From Lumnitzera littorea (lineage: Eukaryota; Streptophyta; Magnoliopsida; Myrtales; Combretaceae): a stretch of DNA of 64,000 nt. How positions within the stretch are numbered: position 1 is the first letter of the stretch; every line of letters begins with the position of its first letter. Positions 51,201 to 64,000 of the stretch are shown here, piece after piece. The position numbers and the translations under genes were made by a program. Where the stretch lies: positions 78,258,953-78,322,952 of the forward strand of contig JAMXBB010000011.1 of NCBI GenBank assembly GCA_024138015.1, written 5' to 3'. Below the pieces are notes generated by a model. That model saw only the letters and a program-made list of their open reading frames with translations. It did no database searches and was not told the origin of the DNA.

Positions 51201-54200
51201 GAATAATTTATTCATTTATTTTTTTTGTAGTTTGGGATAGTTATCTTCTCTCACCAGGTGCACGCATGATCTTCCATTATCTTCACCCAAACAAATTACC
51301 TCAAAATTTGACTCCTAAGGAAGTGCTATTCTCTACCTAATGAATATGCACTCCTTTGTTTTCCCAATATCCTAATCCTAGATTTATGTTTTTTCATTTT
51401 TTATCAAACAAGATGGAATTGAAGGAATTTACAGAAAAATATCGAGCGAAGATTCTCAAGTTTTTTTCATCTTTTTTAGTAGTATAAAAGAGCACATATA
51501 AATAGACACTGAGTCATGGTTAGTGGTGGTAGGTAGGAATAAATAATGACCAGCTAGCCAACCATCTAGAAACTACAATAATATTAAATGAATAAGGATG
51601 CAAAAAATTATTAATTGACATAATTTTCAACACTCCTTTGAAGCTTAGAAAGTGATATCAATCATTTCGAGCTTGCTAGCAATATCAATTGAACACTGCT
51701 TGGGTAAGTTTTTCGTTAGGATGTTAGCCTCTTGATTATAGGAAGAAATATGTTGCAATTTTATTCCTCCATCTTCAATTTTTGATATGATAAACTAACG
51801 ATCAAGACAAACATGTTTCATTCAATCATATTGTATAGAATTCTTCATAATGCTCAAGGCAGATTTACTATCACTAAGCAACGGTGTATTTTCAACCTTG
51901 ATGTTTATATCATTTAATAGTCGTTGAAGCCAAATACCTTTGCAAATTCCAAGAACAATGGCCTTGTATTCAGCTTCAGCACTATTTCTAGCCACTATCG
52001 GTTACTTCTTGCTTCTCTAGGATACAAGATTATCCCATGGTTTGGTACAATATCCTGAGCTAGCCTTACAATCACTTACATCACCACCCCAATCCTCATC
52101 TACAAACATCTCGATATTTCGATTCTCTGTTTTCCTTATAAAAGAGACCATTTCTGGGTGTTCCTTTTAAGTATCTCAAGATGTGGTTAACACCACCATA
52201 TAATGTTTAGTAGATGCATGCATTGCTTCGCTCATAGGACTAATGAAATAGGTTATGTTAGGCTGTGTTAATAATAAATAAATCAGTCTTTCCACAAGTC
52301 GTTGGTATTGATATTTATCTACAGGCCTATTATTTTCAAGAGCAGTACTTTTTCAATTTTGAGGTGGTGGTGTGTTTATAAGCTTACACTCGAGTTTGCC
52401 TGTTTCCTGGAGCAAATCTACAACATATTTTCTTGGACTAATGAAGATCCCTTTCTTACTTCTTGCAACCTCTATCCCTAAGAAGAATTTTAATTTACTA
52501 AGTTCTTTTGTTTTAAATGCTCTTTTGATTTCCTGTTTAATTGATTAATTTCTAGAGCATCAGTCTTTGTAATAATAATATCATCTACATATATAATTAA
52601 GATTGATCTTAAACCATTCTCTCCTAGCTTTATAAATAAGGTATGCTCTACTTAATTCTGCTTATATCTAAACTTTATCATTATATTACTAAATCTTTTA
52701 AACCAGGTTTTGGGAGATTGCTTCAACCCATATAAAGATTTCTTGAACTTACATACCTTTTCTAAATTGCTCTTTGAATTAAATCCAAGTGGAATCTGCA
52801 TGTAGATCTCTTTTTCTAACTATTCATTCAAGAAGGCGTTTTTTATGTCTAACTAATATAAAGGCCACTTCAAATTAGCTGCTAGAGATAAAATAACCCA
52901 ATGGAGTTCATCTTTCCAATAGGTGCAAAAGTCTTCTCATAATCAATTCCATAGGTTTGTGTGTATCCTTAGGCTACTAAATGAGCCTTTTATTTGTATA
53001 CATTGCCATTGGAATCATATTTTATATTAAATACTCATTTACTTTCAATTGCCTTTTTTCTCATAGGCAACTTTACAGCATCCCAAGTATTATTCTGTAG
53101 TAAGGCATTCATTTCTTCAACCACAACTTACTTCCATTTTGGTATTTTCATAGCCTCATTAATATTTTTTGGTATTTCTTTAGTATCAACTCTTGTTAAC
53201 CATGCTTTATACTTAGGAGATAATTTTGAGTAAGTTGCATGATAAGAAATGGGATATTTAGCACATACCCATTTTTCCTTTCTCAATGCAATTGGCAAAT
53301 TAAGCCCCTTTACCTTTGGAATTTCCATCACCCCTTTACTATCATCAACTGGTAGGACCCGGTTCTCCGGGTTCATTAATTAGTCAAGTGAAGAAAGTTT
53401 TGGTCTCTTATTATAAACCTTGTAGCTAATGGCTCTGGAATATTACCTTGGTTAGAGATGAACTGTTGACAAAAGTGAGAATCAGGATGTACCTGTTGCA
53501 AGGATGAGCCTTTGCTATTGCTAGACTCTTTTGAATTAACTGGAGGATTAGCAGCACTTGGTAACAGAGAAGAAACATTTTTGATAGGTTCAAGAACAGT
53601 TTTTGAGATTATAAGTATACTCGTAACATGCTGAACATCAACAAATAAAGGGGTATTTTCCGAACTTTCAACTAAATTTGTGTTTTCTTGGCTTGAGAGA
53701 TCAAAATATGACTGATTTTCAAGAAACACAGCATCTAATGTGATAAAGACCTGTCGAGTTGGAGGATGATAACATTTATATCCCTTCTGGGTTGAAGAAT
53801 ATCTAATAAATACACATTTAAGCATCTTTGATTTGAGTTTATGTTTATTTTGTGTATTATTTAGAATAAATGCTAAGCATCCAAAAACTTGGAGTGTTAA
53901 GGAATTCGGTTAATGTTCACAAGAGTGAAACTCAAGGAGAACGCTGAGAGGAGTTTGGAACTTTGGAATTTTTGAGAGGATTTGATTGATGAGATAAGCT
54001 GCAGTTAACACTGCATCTCCCCAAAACATATGTGGGACCTAGTGAACAAGTATCATAGCTTGTGCGGTTTCCAGTATATATTAATTTTTTCACACAACAA
54101 TTCCATTTTGTTGAGAGGTATAATCACAAGAAGTTTGGTGAATAATTCAATTATCTTGAAGATATTGACTACAGTCATTGAAATTGTATTCACGCCCATT

Positions 54201-57200
54201 ATCCATGTGAAGTACTTAAATATTTTTATTGAAAATATTCTTAATAACCTTATGGAATTGTTGCAATATCCATAAATATTACACCTGGCACATACGGGAA
54301 TGATCATTAATAAAGGTTATAAACCATCTATATTTCGAGTAGGTTAGGGTACGAGATGGCCCTAAAATATCACTATGTATGAGTCTGGATGGCTTAGATG
54401 GCTTGTAGGGTTGAGTATGATATGGGGTTTTCTGCAAATTTAGCTACGGTGCAATGCTCACAATGAAAATCAACAATTTTTCTATTAATGAACAGCTTGG
54501 GATATAGATGACTCATATAAGTAAAATTGGGATGGTTTAGATGCTTATGCCACAACATTATTTTAGAGTTATTAGGTATAGAACAAAGGGACTTGGAATT
54601 TGATTGAGTTCTAGACCTAGGATTTTGAGAGATGTAATGAAGACCATTATATCCTTCAATACTGCCAATCATCTTCCCTAAAGACTAGTGTTGTAGAACA
54701 CAAGATGATGAAGTGAATATTGTTCAATAGTTCATATATTTAGTCAACTTGCTCAAAGATAGTAAATTATACTATAACTCTAGTATAAATAAAACATCTT
54801 TTAATTTTAATTCATCTAAGCATATTGTACTCTTACCCTTAGCAGTCAAGCACTCTCCATTTGCAACGAAGATTTGGTTCTAGTTATTAGATAGAGTAAA
54901 AGAGTCAAACAAACACTTGGAATTACACATGATTTGATGTACCCGTATCAATTACCTAAGACTCCTTTTTTTGTTTTTCTCGCAAGCGAGAGGAGATGGC
55001 ATTACCTTTTTGGGTGATTACTATGGAAGATGACTTACTTTTACTTGGGGATATTTGTGTCTGACTAAAGAGCCGCTGTAGAAGGGTTACTTGTTCTAGG
55101 GAAAATTTCAACATGGACATTGATGAAGGATCAGTAACCTCTACAATCTGGGCATTTTTTTAATTCTAATTAAACTTTTGTTATTGATTCTTAGGCTAGT
55201 CTGGTTTACCAAGCAACTTTCAACATGTTTCACGAGTATGATCGGGTTGACAACAATGATCGTACTAAGGCTTTCCTTTTGATTGTTTATCCGGAACACT
55301 TTTAGTAGTCAAGGTTGAATTTGTTGAGGATATATCAGCAGACTATGATGTCAACATCACTTTACTTTTGCTTTCATCTTGTCTAACTTTGGCAAAAGTT
55401 TCTTTTAGGCTAAGAAGTGGTCATTGTCCTAAAAGCTTGCCTCGTACTTCATCAAGGTCGGGGTTCAATCCTTGCAAGAAGTCGAAAACTTGATCTTTCT
55501 CAAGCATTTGCTTATATTTGATGCTATCATCGACACACTTTTAATCTATCTCATAGAAGAGATCCATTTCTTGTCACTATTCTATTGGTAAATTATAATA
55601 TTTTATAACACTCAAATTACCTTGATTAGTCATTTGAAGTCTAGATTAAATCTTAAAGCATTGAGACATATTTTGTATATTAGAATATATTTCTTGTATA
55701 TTGTTCTAAATCTCCTTTGTGATTTCACAAAATAAATATGCTCTCCCAATCCAAGGCTCTATTGAGTTTATGAACTATGCCATCACAAGAGTTTTTTGTT
55801 TTCTAAGAGGAATACTCTTCGGTTCTAGCTTTGGGAGCTTTTATTGCTCTAGTCAAATACCCCAATTTTCCATGGCTTCGACTTACCAACTTTATGGATT
55901 GAAACCATTCTCGAAATTTTCTCCTTTCAACTTATGTTGTGTTATTTGGAGAGAACTTTGATCGGATATAAGGGGTTGTGATGTAAGCTTTCCAAGACTA
56001 GAACCATTTGGAGTAAAAGTTTCAAACTTGAACTTAGCACTAAGTGATGTCTCTTGAGGCTTTAGAGGAAGGTTAGTCATGGCTTGTTACAAATTTAATC
56101 CATGCGGATCAATTGAAGCTTTGATACTAAAAAGGAATTTATAGAAAAATATTAAGTGAAGATTCTCAAGTTTATTTCATCTTTTTTAGTAGTACAAAGG
56201 AGCATATATAAATAGGCACTAAATCATAGTTGGTGATGGTAGGTAGGAATAAATAATGACTAGCCAACCATTTGGAAACTACAACAACATTAAATAAATA
56301 AGGATGCAAAAAATTATTTACTGACATAATTTCGAACATGAATAGAAAGAAATTTTTTGAATAAATAGATAAGAACAATTTTTTTTTATGACAATAAGTT
56401 AGATAGGGATAGGGATTATTGTAATTTGAGGATGATTCAATCAAAATGCTTGGAAATCTCTTGGATGCCATTTCTGAACTATTAAGATGAAATTGGGACT
56501 CATATGAAGCATATGGCTATTCAAAATTAAGAAGAACTATGTTTGGTGGAGGGGCAGCATTGAAACTTTAATTGCTAAAAGATTATTGGCTCTCTCTCTC
56601 TTTTCTAAATGACTAGTATCTCATTGAACATATCAAATCATGGATTGTTTTTTTTCTTTTGCCATATAAAATATATGAGATTTGTCATTGTCTGGAGTGG
56701 GAAATTGGCAGGGAACTTATGTCGAGGGGATAAAGGAGGAAGTCGTACTATCCCCTGCTCATGCTCTTTCCTTGATTGCATCTGGAGAAGGTATACCTTT
56801 CTCACAAGTTGACTAGTAAAAGTTATTATATTCTTGTTGCCTATTTAATGGACCTAGCAGCTAGAAGATGTTGAGAAGGGTTGTTTCTTAGTCCACTATA
56901 AGATTTTAATTGTTTTCCAAACTATATTTTTAGTTCTTTATTTGATGGCTAGCTTGCTAAAATTTCCACATTAATGCATATCTCATCACGAAGTTGGCAT
57001 AAGCTAGTGTCGTGGAATTATGATAGTAGCTAAATCAGCATGATTACAAAGTCTGACTATATCCCTTGCCGGGGTTCTATTTTAACATGTAAAATCTGAT
57101 AGTTCTGCAGAACATAGGCATGTGGGATCTAATAACTTCAATCTTCTGAGCAGCCGGAGCCACACAATTTTCACCTTGGTAAGTTTAGCGCTTTAACTTG

Positions 57201-60200
57201 CATATAGACACATGAACACAAGCATAGACATGGAAAGCTAGTTAACACGCTAAAAACTCTCGTTCTTGTTTGCAGTGTGATATTTACTTTATGGCATATG
57301 CAACATATATTTGAATGATCAGTTGGAGCTCTCTTGCCACGCAAGTTTTTGTGGTCCAAATCTGAAGCTGCTTGATTTTCCTACTTGTAATTGTCTTTTG
57401 GGATAATTGACCATTGATGGGTTGTGATACAAAATTAAAGCTCCCAAAACGTGATTTTACCTTCTGGTAACTTTTGAAAATATATATTTACCTTCTTAAA
57501 CCCGTTGCTAAAAATTCTAAAAAGTCGTTGAAAGGCCCATTAATAGCAACAGTTTTGGGGCCTCTAATGACAATTGAGGTGAATGTATGTTTTGAGAGTT
57601 TATGGGATGTATCTTCTCCCTACCAAAACTTTTGTAGGTGAACTTGCTATTTGCAATTAGTCCCTTCCACCCCCAATTCCTTTATACATATATATAAACA
57701 CACACACACACACACATATATATTTATTTATAAAGTAAAACAATTTTCCTTGTCTATGATCTCCTGCATTGTCCTCCTCTCATTAATATAAACCATATTT
57801 AAATTAAAATAAAAGGCATAGAAAAAGTAAAACAGCATAAATCAATCACTCACTGAACCATGTGAACTTAATGGAAGCTACAACAGACAAATAGGCAAGG
57901 ATCTAACATAGCTATAGATCGATTTCTTTGACAGTTTTAAGTCATCTGTCAGCTGGAAATTTCTAAAGATATTATTCGGTTAAAATCTTTCCAGTGTTCT
58001 GTATTCTTAAGAGACAAGCTTGCTGTAGTTTTATTTGATGTCATTCTATGAATCATGGTAATTCACTGGTTCAACTTGTACTCTTCTTTATGGATTTCAT
58101 CTTCCAGACTATTGAGAGCAGCTCACGTGAGGGAAATCAGGGAGAAGAAGAAGTTACACTCTCCCAATTGGTAATGTCTTGTTGGTCCTTGTGTAGTTGG
58201 TTCAAGATTTCATAAGTTCCTAGCAAATGGGACCTTTTGTATTTCTAGTAATCTTTTATTCAGCTATTTGTCTCTACTGACTGAATAATTCTCTGATTTT
58301 GCAGCACTTAATCGATCTTGCTGGATCTGAAAGTTCAAAGACAGAGACTACTGGCTTACGGAGGAAAGAGGGCTCATTCATAAATAAAAGTTTACTTACT
58401 CTTGGCACTGTAAGATATCATTCTTGTGTGATTTCTATTGATACGGCATACACCTCACATCAATATACCCTTATCCACCCACCCAAACACACACGCACAC
58501 ACAAAAACACAAACACCCAAAAGAAGAAAAAACTCACATCAATATTCTTTTCTATCATTTCTTGTAGAGTGCCTTTTCTGGGTACAATACATGTCTACTA
58601 ATTTAAAAAAAAAAAATTATATGAAAAAAATTACCAAAATATAATTGCTAGATAGGACATTACTATTTGTATTAATGTCGCATTTTGAAGATACAATATA
58701 GCCATAGTATATAAATATTAATATTGTATCTTAAAAATACATCATTAATTATTTGTACTAGGTATTGTACTAGGTATTATACCGGTGTCGTATTTTGAAG
58801 ATGTGATATTAAGTATCAATAGTTATGTTACATTTTGAAGATGTGATATAGCAATAGTATTTTGATAATATCTTTTATTTAATTTGTATTTGTGTAATAT
58901 TTATTAATTTTGATAGCAAACATTCAAATTTATCGCCTTTTTCTTTAAGCAAAAATGTTGAAGTTGATAAGATACTTCTATTGGAGTGAAAGAAACCTTT
59001 AATAGATCAGCTCTAAAAAGGGGAAGTCTCATTAGTATCAGAATTGAATCTAAGTAAGGCCATAATCCTGAGGCTGTTGGATGAGTCATATTTCCTTGTA
59101 AGCAGGCTCAAAGGATGAGCTATATGTGAAGCTAGTCAGTTTGCATCAATTATGACCTGGAAATTGAGAATGGAATATCATAATTAATTGCCACTGCCAG
59201 CTTAATTTTGGATCCAATCTTAGCTTTAGCATCATGGAATATTCATTATACAGTTGTTTCTCTATATATTCATGTCTTTGTGTATGTTTTAGGATTGAGA
59301 TTGTAATCTATGTATACTTCTTTTGATAACATAACAACCAACTAGGAAAATTCTTTTGTGCCCAAAAATTGGCAGATTGTAAACTTAAGTATTTTTTCCA
59401 TAACAGGTGATCTCTAAACTAACAGATGGAAAGGTGACCCACGTTCCTTACCGAGATTCAAAACTCACTAGGTTGTTGCAGTCATCCCTTAGTGGGCATG
59501 GACAGATATCTGTAAGTTAAATAGCATATCATGTAAAGATAGCTGCTAGGACTGAAACACAATTTATCCCAGAAGTGACTACGGAAGATGTCTTTGTTAC
59601 CTTCAAGATACTCTGTTGTAACCTGTAGTATTACTTATGAGGCACTTAGATCCATATCAATGCTTTTGAAGATCTCCTGCAGATCATCTGCACTGTGACT
59701 CCTGCCTCCAGCAATAGTGAAGAGACACACAACACGTTAAAATTTGCACATCGAAGCAAGCATGTAGAAATCAAGGCTGCTCAAAATAAGGTTAGCTATC
59801 TTCTAACTTTTATCTTTCTTTTTCATTATAAACATACTCACAGGTTGCACTTACGTTGAATCCCAGATCATGGATGAGAAGTCTCTCATCAAAAAGTATC
59901 AGAGAGAAATAACTAGTTTGAAGGAAGAGCTTCAGCAATTAAAGCATGGTATGATGGTAAATCCAAACATGAAGGCAACAACGCAAGAGGATTTGGTTAA
60001 CTTGAAGCTTCAGGTGGGTGATATTGCAATGCACCAAGGATTTTTTATTTTTCTTTTCCTTTTGTTTTGGATGAAGTAATAATGCTTGTTTCACGAACCT
60101 AACATGTTTAATATTACTATAAATCTTAGTTGACAGACGGCAAACGATTCATATAACAAGATAGGTTTGATGTGCTTGCATCCAACACATTCTCCATTTG

Positions 60201-63200
60201 CCGCTTTTTCTTTTTTCTTTTTTTTTTCCCCTCCTCAGTACCTGATGATATTTGTATGACATAGTATTAAGTATAATAAAAGGTAATCTTTTTTCGCTGA
60301 TTTCTGATTATTGGTTTTCTGATCTGAAAGCTGGAAGCTGGCCATGTTAAGTTACAGTCAAGATTGGAAGAAGAAGAGCAAGCAAAGGAAGCGTTAATAG
60401 GAAGAATTCAGCGACTAACTAAACTGATCCTTGTATCCACAAAGAATTCCATGTCAGCAAATATTCCCGAAAGGCCTAGCCACAGGAGGAGGCATTCCTT
60501 CGGAGAAGATGAGGTTTGCTAACTTTCTATTTTCTAACAGTATTCTCAATGTGGTAAAAAAATCAATGCAGCTATGGTTGAATCATCTATATCTTATTAT
60601 TGTGGTTTTCTTTATTGGCTGATAAGGTGTGCTTTTGTACTTGCGATCTAGTTCATAAAGATTTCTTCATTGTTCTAGGGTGTAGATCATTCTGCTGTGT
60701 GTCAATTTCATGATTAATTTGATTATTTCTGCAGTTGGCATATTTGCCTGAAAGGAAGCATGGTTATGTCATTGATGATGACATTGGAAGTTGTGCATCT
60801 GAGCTTTCTATTGATGGAGGGGATGATAGTAACTTAGATGAGTTGGTTAAAGATTATAAAAGGAACAAGAGGCATGGCATGCTTGGCTGGTTCAAAGTTA
60901 GGGTAAGTTGCAATCTAATTACTAATAAATAAGTTCAAAGCTTAGCCACCTTTCCTTCTTTTCCTTTTATTTTTTGCACATGACATACATCTCAGAAGTG
61001 TTTTTTGAGTTACTGCTTTATTTCAGCTGTTGTAACTAGTAGATTTTATTTGCAAAGCATGATTCTAACTTTTGTAACTTCTTCTCTTCAAATCTCATCA
61101 TATGTTCTTGGCTATCTTGTTATATATCTGATATATGGCCATCCTTAGTATATATTAATTTTAAAATTGTTTTTGTTTTATGTAACATATTATTGTTTTG
61201 AAACAATGACATAGTATGCAAAATTGAGTTTCTTCTGGGTTGCATATTCAAAAGATGTTCTCCTTCAAGAGTTACAAGCATGCAGTGAATCAATTCATAT
61301 TTCAGAAAATTCTCCAGGTTTTGACAAGACTTTTTTTGGGCAAAGACCATGAACTTGAACATTGAAAAGTTTAAAAAGTATGAAATATGGAAGGCATCCA
61401 CCAATGACTTTTTCAAAAGCTTAAACTTGTTTATAGGTGGGGTTTTTAATAATTTCATATTACAAAACTCCTCCATTGGTGGACTGAGACAATGATTAAG
61501 ACCTATCATATGAAATTAATTAAACTGACGTAATCTCTCCTTCCCATACCATACATGAAATTGTTTGGACTCGGTAGATTTGTTAACAATCCTTCATTTT
61601 TGGCATGAATGGTACTTATTTGCCTGATGATGCATCTCTTGTTGAATTAACTGAAAACTTTGTGCAACAAAAAATGCAGAAGCCGGAAATGGGGTTATCA
61701 TACGGTGGTGATAGTGAGAATTCCATGTCACCTTCATCTTCGAGGTCATCTCATAGTGGGGTAATGTCTAGTGACACGAATGATGGGCATAGAAGTTCTT
61801 TAAGTAAACAAAGGGATGGCTCTTCAATAGTAGATTCATATCGCGAAAGAACTCGAGCTGGCGATTTATTTTGTGCTGCTGCTGCTGGCTCCCGTTTGCT
61901 TCCAGTATGTTGAACTCTGGGTTTATTTTTTCTTCTTCCTTCTTTGTCTTTTTCCTTTTTCTATTTTCAACATATGGTGAAGTGGAGACGGTCCCAATTT
62001 GTTAGGAAGACGGTCCCCTTTTATTGGCAGTTTGTCCTATTTGTTTCAAGGAATGCAAATTACTCTGTTAATAAAAAATGTTTTCCATTAGAAATATATT
62101 TATGAAAATGAAATGTTTTCATGTGTTTGGTTGTATTTGTAAAAATATGGTTGAGACTTTCGGCAGTTGACTCATGAATTTTATGTAAAAACATATTTGC
62201 ACCTAGATAAGTTATCATAAGCATATTATCATCAATGCATTATGCTGAACCTTTATGTAAAAATAAAAGTATAAAATGTAGATGAATTTCTAATATTTAT
62301 GACTATAACCTCTTTAGCCTTTTTTATAATTCTTCTATTAAGTGATTTCCGTGTTTTTTCTCCTCTAAAGTTTTTTAATGTTAACAACATAATTTGTAGG
62401 TCAATTCCGATAAAAATCAAATAGAAAAGATTTTTCTAGAGTTAGAAGACGTGTGGAGACTTGTTGGAAAATGATTTATCTTTTTAAAAAACTCTTAAGT
62501 CATTTTTCTAGAAAATGTTAGGTTTTCCTTTAACGGAAAAATCTTTTCCCTTACAAAGGAAAATTTTTTCTACTCAAAAGGCTATTTTCAGCCCAACAAT
62601 AAAAAAAGGGGGGAAATGTTTTCCTGAGACAAATGGGCCTTAATTTACATGATGCTGGACATAAAGTTTTTTCATCACCCTGACTGCAAAGATGGAATAG
62701 GAGATAAAGGTCTCTTCTGGCATGATCGGTAGAGTAGCATGAGCTCTTTAAGAAATATGCTTTTGCTGAGATCTTTAAATTGACTAGAGAGAAAAACGAT
62801 TGTCAGTCAAGCATATGAGTTTTATGGCAAGGGAAATCTGTTTGACAGTGTTCCGGATGGTCAATGTATATAAACCTGTGTAAATCCAATGAAGGAGTTT
62901 TCTTTAATTTGGACAACTTGCAAGGGTGAAATTCCGTTTTCGCACACCATCACTGATATTCAATTGGAAGTTCAAGGTTCCACTAGGTGGCCCTTTTTAC
63001 TTGCAATGTTGCTTGAAGAATGAATTTAATGCTGGATAATTTTCAAAGTGGTCATGTTCTGGTTGATAAATACTTTCTTGGTAGGAAAAGGATCAGACAG
63101 TCAAGTGGCTCCTTTTTGATTGTTCATGTACTAATATACATTTGTGTACTCAACTACCCATTGATGGGCAATGGCTGTTCAAATTTGAACAATAGACTCT

Positions 63201-63886
63201 GAGATGGTGGCATGGGAATAGTGGGGTAGATACAGAGATGAAAAGAAAGTTTTTCCTCTTTCCCCTGTTTTCGTTCTGCCTGGTAGTTATTGGGATTTGG
63301 ATGGTACAAAAAAAGGTTTTTCTATTATTTAATGAAAGGTTCATGGCATTTGTATGTAAATGGTGTATAGGAACAAAGTTTTAATTTTTCAGTTGTCCTT
63401 AACCTTTTTGCAAGTTTCATGAAATGAAATCAGCAGCATTTCCGGTTATAGACCAAGTTATTAAGTGCTGAAGGTATAAGGCTTGACATAGCAACTTAGG
63501 CTGAAATGCTGTGTGGTTTTTGTGCAGAGTGGCACAACTATCACAGACCAAATGGATCTTCTCCGTGAGCAGGTCAAAATGTTAGCCGGAGAGGTAGCGT
63601 TGTCCACTAGCTCGCTGAAAAGATTATCAGAGCAAGCAGTTAACAATCCTGATGATTTGGAACTTAAGGTCTTTGATCTCTCTTCCTGATTCCATTTCAT
63701 TAAGATTATAAATTCTGATGGTAGGTTTGATGATATTTCCTTCTTTTTTGGCTGATTTAGGAGCACATGCAGAAGTTGAAGGATGAAATCGGTGAAAAGA
63801 AACTTCAGATGCACATTCTGGAGAAGCGAATGCTTGGATCACTTCAGGTTACATCTAAGTCATCAAATATCATTGAGATGTCTCAG
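45212..63886 (+). CDS. Kinesin-7 motor protein, 3' end outside the window
   Basis: Nineteen exons: 45212-45441, 45558-45655, 46089-46178, 46920-46972, 50204-50269, 50352-50405, 51105-51164, 56712-56790, 57111-57178, 58108-58170, 58305-58409, 59407-59511, 59683-59790, 59867-60013, 60331-60513, 60735-60902, 61680-61904, 63528-63668 and 63761-63886. Phases agree throughout, giving 723 residues so far; relatives run to about 1000. Residues 1-65 are Ser/Pro/Arg-rich with few acids, so an organelle transit peptide is possible. The motor (~66-390) has P-loop GVTSSGKT (146-153), switch I NNFNLLSSRSH (251-261) and switch II DLAGSE (291-296). A coiled-coil neck and stalk follow. It is a plus-end-type microtubule motor by family. 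Closest in my memory are plant KIN-7 proteins annotated as chloroplastic (KIN-7K/KIN-7E group), but I cannot fix the orthologue. Intron 1 appears to be GC-AG. Intron 7 (5.5 kb) holds a copia element. Confidence 0.93.
46973..50203 (+). other. Kinesin intron 4 (3.2 kb)
   Basis: A long intron between the P-loop exon and the exon coding GEQKSPG. The sequence is AT-rich with a poly(A) run near 47218-47231. I recognise no element termini or coding domain in it, although its size against neighbouring introns suggests old insertions. Confidence 0.6.
50942..51095. repeat. Short inverted repeat (hairpin) at the exon 7 acceptor
   Basis: The arms at 50942-50967 and 51071-51095 are perfect reverse complements over ~25 bases apart from one extra A in the left arm. 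The loop is ~103 bases. The right arm makes up most of the polypyrimidine tract, ending 9 bases before the AG at 51103-51104 that opens exon 7. It may be a tiny MITE; no clear target duplication. Confidence 0.8.
51420..51632 (-). repeat. 3' LTR of the copia element
   Basis: 213 bp. By eye it has about 26 mismatches and a 4-bp indel against the other LTR (roughly 87-88% identity), mostly transitions. It contains a TATTTATA/TTTTATAC promoter-like stretch in the - orientation. Confidence 0.88.
51700..54690 (-). pseudogene. copia pol remnant (integrase, RT, RNase H)
   Basis: Read on the - strand: a GAG-pre-integrase block with LWHKHLNHPNF and FHCEHC (54394-54672); integrase core pieces including HQTSCDYTSQQNGI (~54090-54135); the linker KCVFIRYSSTQKGYKCY (53376-53825); the region before RT with LRKEKWVCAKYPIS and YKAWLTRVDT (53128-53376); the RT active-site motif YVDD at 52580-52591; and an RNase H-type SAEAEYKAI block (~51965-51990). 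Stops and frame shifts lie between these pieces, so no functional polyprotein remains. Confidence 0.88.
55150..56090 (-). pseudogene. copia gag remnant
   Basis: The - strand ORF at 55892-56080 contains LQITQHKLKGENF, matching the start of copia gag (ITxHKLNGxNY). A zinc-knuckle-like YDHCCQPDHTRETC near 55230-55270 keeps CX2CX4HX4C spacing but has its first Cys changed to Tyr. The rest is broken by stops. Confidence 0.75.
56130..56338 (-). repeat. 5' LTR of the copia element
   Basis: 209 bp, aligned with 51420-51632 at an offset near 4710. Its inner edge has lost the terminal CA (now TT on the - strand), next to the decayed primer-binding site. Confidence 0.88.
57690..57725. repeat. CA/TA microsatellite in kinesin intron 9
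   Basis: A run of CA dinucleotides followed by TATATA. A similar TG/TA run lies at 46646-46680 in intron 3. Both are intronic. Confidence 0.8.
58670..58865. repeat. Degenerate tandem repeat in kinesin intron 11
   Basis: Three or so copies of a unit containing CATTTTGAAGAT followed by GATATAGCAATAGTAT-like sequence, with decay between copies. No coding. Confidence 0.5.
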
Positions 63887-64000
63887 GTATGCGCCTAATG
63901 CTGCTTACCAATTGGAGGAGCACTTTATGCAATATATAAACTTGCAAAAGAAAGCACATGAATCTGTTGAGCAACTTGCTTTACTTAATTTACTAATACG

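Larger units (their letters stand above)
51420..56338 (-). mobile_element. Ty1/copia retrotransposon in kinesin intron 7
   Basis: A complete but decayed element of 4919 bp, antisense to the host gene. LTRs lie at 51420-51632 (3' LTR) and 56130-56338 (5' LTR). The flanks GGAAT (51415-51419) and TGAAT (56339-56343) match in 4 of 5 bases. On the - strand the LTR starts TGTTG. A primer-binding site (TAGTATCAAAGC, against TGGTATCAGAGC for initiator tRNA-Met) follows the 5' LTR at 56118-56129, and a purine stretch (AAAGGAG) precedes the 3' LTR. Domain order is gag, zinc knuckle, GAG-pre-integrase, integrase, reverse transcriptase, RNase H, i.e. copia order. Confidence 0.92.

Noticed and set aside
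58305..58409. Possible loss of the kinesin segment between exon 7 and the DLAGSE exon
   Set aside because: The missing codons were found in exons 56712-56790, 57111-57178 and 58108-58170, all in phase, on the far side of the copia element.

Overview
This is nuclear DNA from a flowering plant, most likely a eudicot. It is AT-rich, its genes are split by GT-AG introns, its leaders are CT-rich, and decayed LTR retrotransposons fill the space between genes. Two protein genes are supported, both on the + strand. I could not identify the species.

Layout. 1-1826 is the end of a large LTR. 1827-5462 is intergenic DNA, promoter and leader of the first gene, and holds a small Ty3/gypsy integrase scrap. 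5463-14412 is a complete six-exon gene for CELLULOSE SYNTHASE INTERACTIVE 3 (CSI3; armadillo repeats plus a C2 domain, 2136 residues as assembled by hand). 14413-16340 is downstream DNA with an assembly join (one N at 15764 between two copies of the same ~135 bp) and a MITE. 16341-44890 is about 28 kb of transposon-derived DNA. It contains four more LTRs of one ~2.9-3.5 kb family. All four look like solo LTRs with 5-bp target duplications, one sits inside another, and one splits an older Ty3 gag. Pieces of a second gag, a pol fragment and MITEs are also there. 45212 to beyond the right edge is a plant kinesin-7 gene: 19 exons are visible, coding 723 residues, and the 3' end lies outside the window. 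Its seventh intron carries a decayed 4.9-kb Ty1/copia element on the - strand.

Function. CSI3 belongs to the family that links cellulose synthase complexes to cortical microtubules. The kinesin-7 is a microtubule motor. Both therefore act on the microtubule cytoskeleton, but nothing in the sequence shows that they are co-regulated; about 30 kb of repeats separates them.

I found no previously undescribed multi-gene system. The points most worth a second look are the nested solo-LTR family, a hairpin covering the 3' splice site of kinesin exon 7, a probable GC-AG first intron in the kinesin gene, and a direct repeat bracketing retroelement filler that supplies a probable splice acceptor for the CSI3 leader. 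The assembly join at 15764 also needs checking. All coordinates, phases and comparisons were worked out by eye, without alignment software.
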